64,000 nucleotides of DNA. Origin: REEB95 sp963810055. Its GTDB lineage: Bacteria > Pseudomonadota > Alphaproteobacteria > ATCC43930 > CGMCC-115725. The position numbers were made by a program, and so were the translations under genes. Below are positions 61,307 through 64,000 of this stretch, piece by piece. Location of the stretch: positions 1 through 64,000 of the forward strand of contig CAWEME010000003.1 in the NCBI GenBank assembly GCA_963810055.1. The letters are read 5' to 3'. The first letter of the stretch is position 1, and each line of letters starts with the position of its first letter. The notes below the pieces were generated by a model, which saw only the letters and a program-made list of their open reading frames with translations, was not told the DNA's origin and ran no database searches.

Positions 61307-61513
61307 CTAGCGTAACGCGCGAAGTTCCCAGAAAGCGGCGTCGTATCCTGACTCGGCGCGCGCCTTGTTGCGCGCGAGGCGGCGGCCGATGTCACTCAGT
61401 TGACGCCGCAATTCCTCGTGGCTCACTCCGGCGCTCCGCACCACGGGTCCCATCACATCGTCGCCCAAGAGTTCTTCCAGATCGGGCTCACCCGCCAATC
61501 GCCAGCGTGACAT
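61307..61513 (-). CDS. Small conserved-looking hypothetical protein
   Basis: 68 residues from an ATG at 61513 with GGAGAG 6 bp upstream. The sequence starts MSRWRLAGEPDLEELLGDDV and has a helical middle, SHEELRRQLSDIGRRLARNK. No signal or membrane helix. Not recognised, but the acidic then basic helix pattern and good ribosome site argue for a real gene. It converges on the kinase gene, 9 bp apart. Confidence 0.7.
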   Translation of the reverse strand: MSRWRLAGEPDLEELLGDDVMGPVVRSAGVSHEELRRQLSDIGRRLARNKARAESGYDAAFWELRALR

Positions 61514-61615
61514 ACCACTCTCCTTAACCGCCTGTTAACCCCGCCGACCCGCGCACCGGAGACGGCGGCAACGCAATCATAATGCCGGCCAACCTTGGCC
61601 ATTTTATGGCGCGAG

Positions 61616-61629
61616 ACGGAAATTTCCGT
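61616..61629. promoter_or_regulatory. 14-bp perfect palindrome between divergent genes
   Basis: ACGGAAATTTCCGT lies 87 bp upstream of the TPR/glycosyltransferase-like gene and 103 bp upstream of the small 61513 gene. Candidate operator for one or both. Confidence 0.45.
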
Positions 61630-61715
61630 GTATCCGTCCGGCGGCGAAGCCCAATTCCTACCGAAACACTAACATCGCCATTCATTTAACTTTTTTCATT
61701 CACAATGGCGGCGTC

Positions 61716-63689
61716 ATGACCGCCGATCGCAGCAACGCCGACATCCAGGCCGCCGCGGCCGAGGCCTTGCGGCTGGGCCGCATCGCCGAGGCCGAGACGC
61801 TGTTGACGTCCGCGCTGGCAGCCTCGCCGGATGCGCCTGAATTGCTGTTCCTCTACGGCACCCTGCTCGCCCGCACCGGAAAGCTCGACCAAGCTGTCGT
61901 CACCTTCGAGCGCGCGCGCGCGGGAATGCCCGACAATGTCACGCTGCTCAACAATCTCGGCACCGTGCTCCGGCAATTGGGCCGTCATGCCGAGGCGGTG
62001 ACCCATCTGCGCCACGCCCTGGTCTTGATTCCCAAATCCGCCGACACGCTGGCCAATATCGGCCAGGCGCTGAAGGCGCTCGGCCGCGCGGACCAGGCGG
62101 CGGAATGCGCCGATCTTGCCTTGAAGCTCAATCCCGACCACGCCGAGTCGTTGCACCTTGCGGGATCGGTGCTGATCGAGCAGGGCCAAGCCAAAGCGGC
62201 CGCAGAATATTTCACCCGCGCCGCCCAGCTTGCGCCCGATCGGCCGGTCTACCGCATCAGCCTCGGCCTGGCGTTGCTGACTTTGGGCGATTTGCCCGCC
62301 GGCAGCGCCGCCTATGAATGGCGCTGGCACGGGCCGATGCGCCTGCCCAATCTCCCGGCGCCGCTGTGGGACGGCAAACCGCTCGGCCAAGAAGCCACCC
62401 TGTTGCTCTGGACCGAGGAGAGCCTGTCCGAGCTGATCCAGTTCATCCGCTTCGCGCCCGATCTTCACCGTTACGCCGGCCGTATCGTGCTATGCGCGCC
62501 GGCGCCGCTCGTTAGCCTGCTGGAATCCGCCCCGGGCATCGATCGGGTGATCGCTATTGGCGAAGCCCTGCCCGTCTTTGCCGCGCATGTGCCGCTGACC
62601 AGCTTGATCCAGCGCCTGGGTGTCACCTCCGACACCATTCCCAACGGCATTCCCTATCTTGCCGTCGAGGCGGCGCGCGCGACGGCGTTCGCCCCCGCTC
62701 TCGCGGGCCCTGGCTTCAAGATCGGGCTTGCCTGGAGCGGCGACCGGCCGGGTCCGGCGCTCAACGATCTTGCGCCGCTCCTCGACATCCCCAATCTGCG
62801 CTTCTTCGCGCTCGATGCCGATACATCCGCGATCGCGGCCGGCCCCTTTGCCGGACGCGTCACCGATCTTTCCTCCTGCCTGCTCGATTATGCCGATGCC
62901 GCCGCGGCGATCTCCCAACTGGATCTGGTGATATCGGTTGACGGCCCGATCGCGCATCTGGCCGGAGCGCTCGGCCGCCCCGCCTGGGTGATGCTGCCGA
63001 ATTTCGCGCATTGGCGCTGGATGACCGGACGCACCGACACACCGTGGTATCCCTCGCTGCTGCTGTACCGGCAGAAGGGCAAGGATTGGAACGAAACCGT
63101 GCGCGAGATCGCCGACGGGTTGGCGATCTACGGCGCATCGGCAAGCTTGGCGCCGCATGAGCCCGGGAATTCACGCGCCCCGGCTACGGCCCCTGCCCCC
63201 ATCGTCGATCCGGCGCGGGCATCCGCTTATGCGCCCTATTTCCAAGGCGAGGGGCTGAAAGTGGGCCTGGCGCTCGACGCACACGGACAATCGTACAATC
63301 CGGCGCCCGCTCTGGCTTCGCTCGCGCCGCTGCTCGGCGTGCCGGGCCTGCGCTTCTATGCTCTCAACGCCGAAACCGCGGTGCAGATCGGACATGGACC
63401 TTTCGCCGGCTGGATGGCCGATCTCTCCATGGCCGAGACCGATCCCGCCGATGCGGGCGCCATTCTGTCCCAGCTCGATCTGGTGATCGGCGGCGCCAAC
63501 GCAACGGCGCTCAACGCCGCCGCGCTCGAGGTTCCGGCCTGGGTGTTGCAGCCGGTGGAAGAGCCGCCGATTTCCCTTCCGAATACTCTGGTATTCAAAC
63601 AGGGGCACGAAGGCGATTGGTCATCGGTGATCGAACAACTCGTCTTTGCCCTCCAAATCGCCACCGCGCCCGAACACGTCCACGCCTGA
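61716..63689 (+). CDS. TPR protein with duplicated glycosyltransferase-B-like domain
   Basis: 657 residues, no signal peptide. Residues 5-195 are TPR units (ELLFLYGTLLARTGKLDQAV; NVTLLNNLGTVLRQLGRHAE; HAESLHLAGSVLIEQGQAKA). Residues 200-455 resemble the catalytic half of TPR-linked O-GlcNAc-type or heptosyl-type transferases (GLAWSGDRPGPALNDLAPLL; ISQLDLVISVDGPIAHLAGA; LGRPAWVMLPNFAHWRWM). Residues ~513-605 repeat the same Rossmann half (GLALDAHGQSYNPAPALASL; SQLDLVIGGANATALNAAAL; EVPAWVLQP), but the DGPIAHLAG donor-site motif is lost. Acceptor and sugar are unknown. Confidence 0.82.
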   Translation: MTADRSNADIQAAAAEALRLGRIAEAETLLTSALAASPDAPELLFLYGTLLARTGKLDQAVVTFERARAGMPDNVTLLNNLGTVLRQLGRHAEAVTHLRHALVLIPKSADTLANIGQALKALGRADQAAECADLALKLNPDHAESLHLAGSVLIEQGQAKAAAEYFTRAAQLAPDRPVYRISLGLALLTLGDLPAGSAAYEWRWHGPMRLPNLPAPLWDGKPLGQEATLLLWTEESLSELIQFIRFAPDLHRYAGRIVLCAPAPLVSLLESAPGIDRVIAIGEALPVFAAHVPLTSLIQRLGVTSDTIPNGIPYLAVEAARATAFAPALAGPGFKIGLAWSGDRPGPALNDLAPLLDIPNLRFFALDADTSAIAAGPFAGRVTDLSSCLLDYADAAAAISQLDLVISVDGPIAHLAGALGRPAWVMLPNFAHWRWMTGRTDTPWYPSLLLYRQKGKDWNETVREIADGLAIYGASASLAPHEPGNSRAPATAPAPIVDPARASAYAPYFQGEGLKVGLALDAHGQSYNPAPALASLAPLLGVPGLRFYALNAETAVQIGHGPFAGWMADLSMAETDPADAGAILSQLDLVIGGANATALNAAALEVPAWVLQPVEEPPISLPNTLVFKQGHEGDWSSVIEQLVFALQIATAPEHVHA

Positions 63690-63705
63690 ACCGGATCGGG
63701 GTTTA

Positions 63706-63726
63706 GCGGCGCTGCCGAAGCGCCGC
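63706..63726. terminator. Hairpin between convergent genes
   Basis: A perfect 8-bp stem GCGGCGCT / AGCGCCGC with a GCCGA loop, followed by GGGCGTTTT, 16 bp after the TPR/GT stop and 34 bp past the end of the convergent gene. Confidence 0.6.
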
Positions 63727-63760
63727 GGGCGTTTTGCGGCGCGTCCGGCGCTATTCGGGG

Positions 63761-64000
63761 CTAGGGATGTGCGGCGTGCCAGATGCCGTTGACGCCGTCG
63801 CCGGTGGTGTCGCCGGGCTTCTCATCCTTACCCCAGCCATAAAGCGGCTTGCCCTTGTAGGCCCACTGCTTCGTGCCGTCGTCGCGGGTGACGATCGACC
63901 AATCACCCATGGGCTTGGCGTTGGCGGGCACCATCAAGGGCGGCCAGTTGTTGGCACAAGTGCCGTTACAATTCGACTTGCCGGGCTGGTCTTTGTCGAA
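63761..64000 (-). CDS. COG4315-type secreted repeat protein, C-terminal part
   Basis: 79 codons visible, running in from beyond the right edge and ending at a TAG (63761-63763). It reads KSNCNGTCANNWPPLMVPAN, then GDWSIVTRDDGTKQWAYKGK and PLYGWGKDEKPGDTTGDGVN. The CNGTCANNWPPL motif and the KGKPLY...GD pattern are diagnostic of the lipoprotein_15/secreted-repeat family (periplasmic or outer surface, function unknown). The N-terminus and signal peptide are outside the window. Confidence 0.85.
   Translation of the reverse strand, partial: FDKDQPGKSNCNGTCANNWPPLMVPANAKPMGDWSIVTRDDGTKQWAYKGKPLYGWGKDEKPGDTTGDGVNGIWHAAHP

Overview
The window is GC-rich chromosomal DNA of an alphaproteobacterium. 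The evidence is a Ros/MucR regulator, a magnesium-type HemB, an Rrf2-sufBCDS-sufU-sufT operon, an LdtR-like MarR regulator and PHA-linked genes. I cannot fix the order or genus. I see no rRNA, tRNA, CRISPR array, prophage or complete insertion sequence.

Layout. 1-1.8 kb: glyA (partial) and rpiB, then mucR behind a textbook promoter. 1.8-8.2 kb: a minus-strand branched-chain amino acid ABC operon (livH-M-G-F-K) followed by an MHS-type MFS carrier; nearly every gene here is interrupted by single-base indels. 8.4-12.5 kb: msrQ-like, gcdH (behind a perfect FNR/FixK box), and DUF3108 and MlaC-like exported proteins. 12.5-17.7 kb: a MarR regulator, FkbM-like and UbiE-like methyltransferases, a TPR protein, and an MFS exporter fused to a monooxygenase-like domain. 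17.7-20.3 kb: a small segment between near-identical 20/21-bp repeats, with a membrane c-type cytochrome, a P-type ATPase relic, two unknown proteins and an FNR-like box. 20.3-32.9 kb: TPR protein, 3-hydroxyisobutyryl-CoA hydrolase, hemB, two alpha/beta hydrolases, RlmM-like methyltransferase, CaiB-type CoA transferase, aldehyde dehydrogenase, penicillin-acylase family protein, DUF1330 and Bpt. 32.9-43.5 kb: a very large Nfn-like oxidoreductase (one frameshift), gamma-glutamyltransferase, and a keto-acid block (CMD protein, PcaF-like thiolase, PcaJ, PcaI, BKACE, PHB depolymerase). 43.6-47.8 kb: a soluble PAS histidine kinase, a single-domain response regulator and a receiver-kinase hybrid. 47.8-49.6 kb: a 105-bp intergenic repeat, an SDR lacking YxxxK, and a diheme cytochrome c. 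49.7-55.9 kb: the suf operon. 56-64 kb: two convergent parallel beta-helix proteins, a 27-residue membrane peptide, an OmpR-type two-component system, and a TPR/glycosyltransferase-like protein with an internal duplication; a secreted-repeat protein runs off the right edge.

How the genes work together. BKACE releases acetoacetate, and PHB depolymerisation (PhaZ) also leads to it. The adjacent PcaIJ-type CoA transferase and thiolase could activate and split acetoacetate or 3-oxoadipate, so the 38-43.5 kb block looks like a keto-acid funnel to acetyl-CoA. The suf genes share a strand with 4-bp overlaps or very short gaps and form one Fe-S assembly operon led by its own Fe-S-type regulator.

Caution. 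Indels are concentrated in 1-9.2 kb and also hit glyA, normally a core gene, so consensus errors are more likely than wholesale gene decay. Isolated frameshifts at about 11.6, 35.35 and 42.65 kb may have the same cause.
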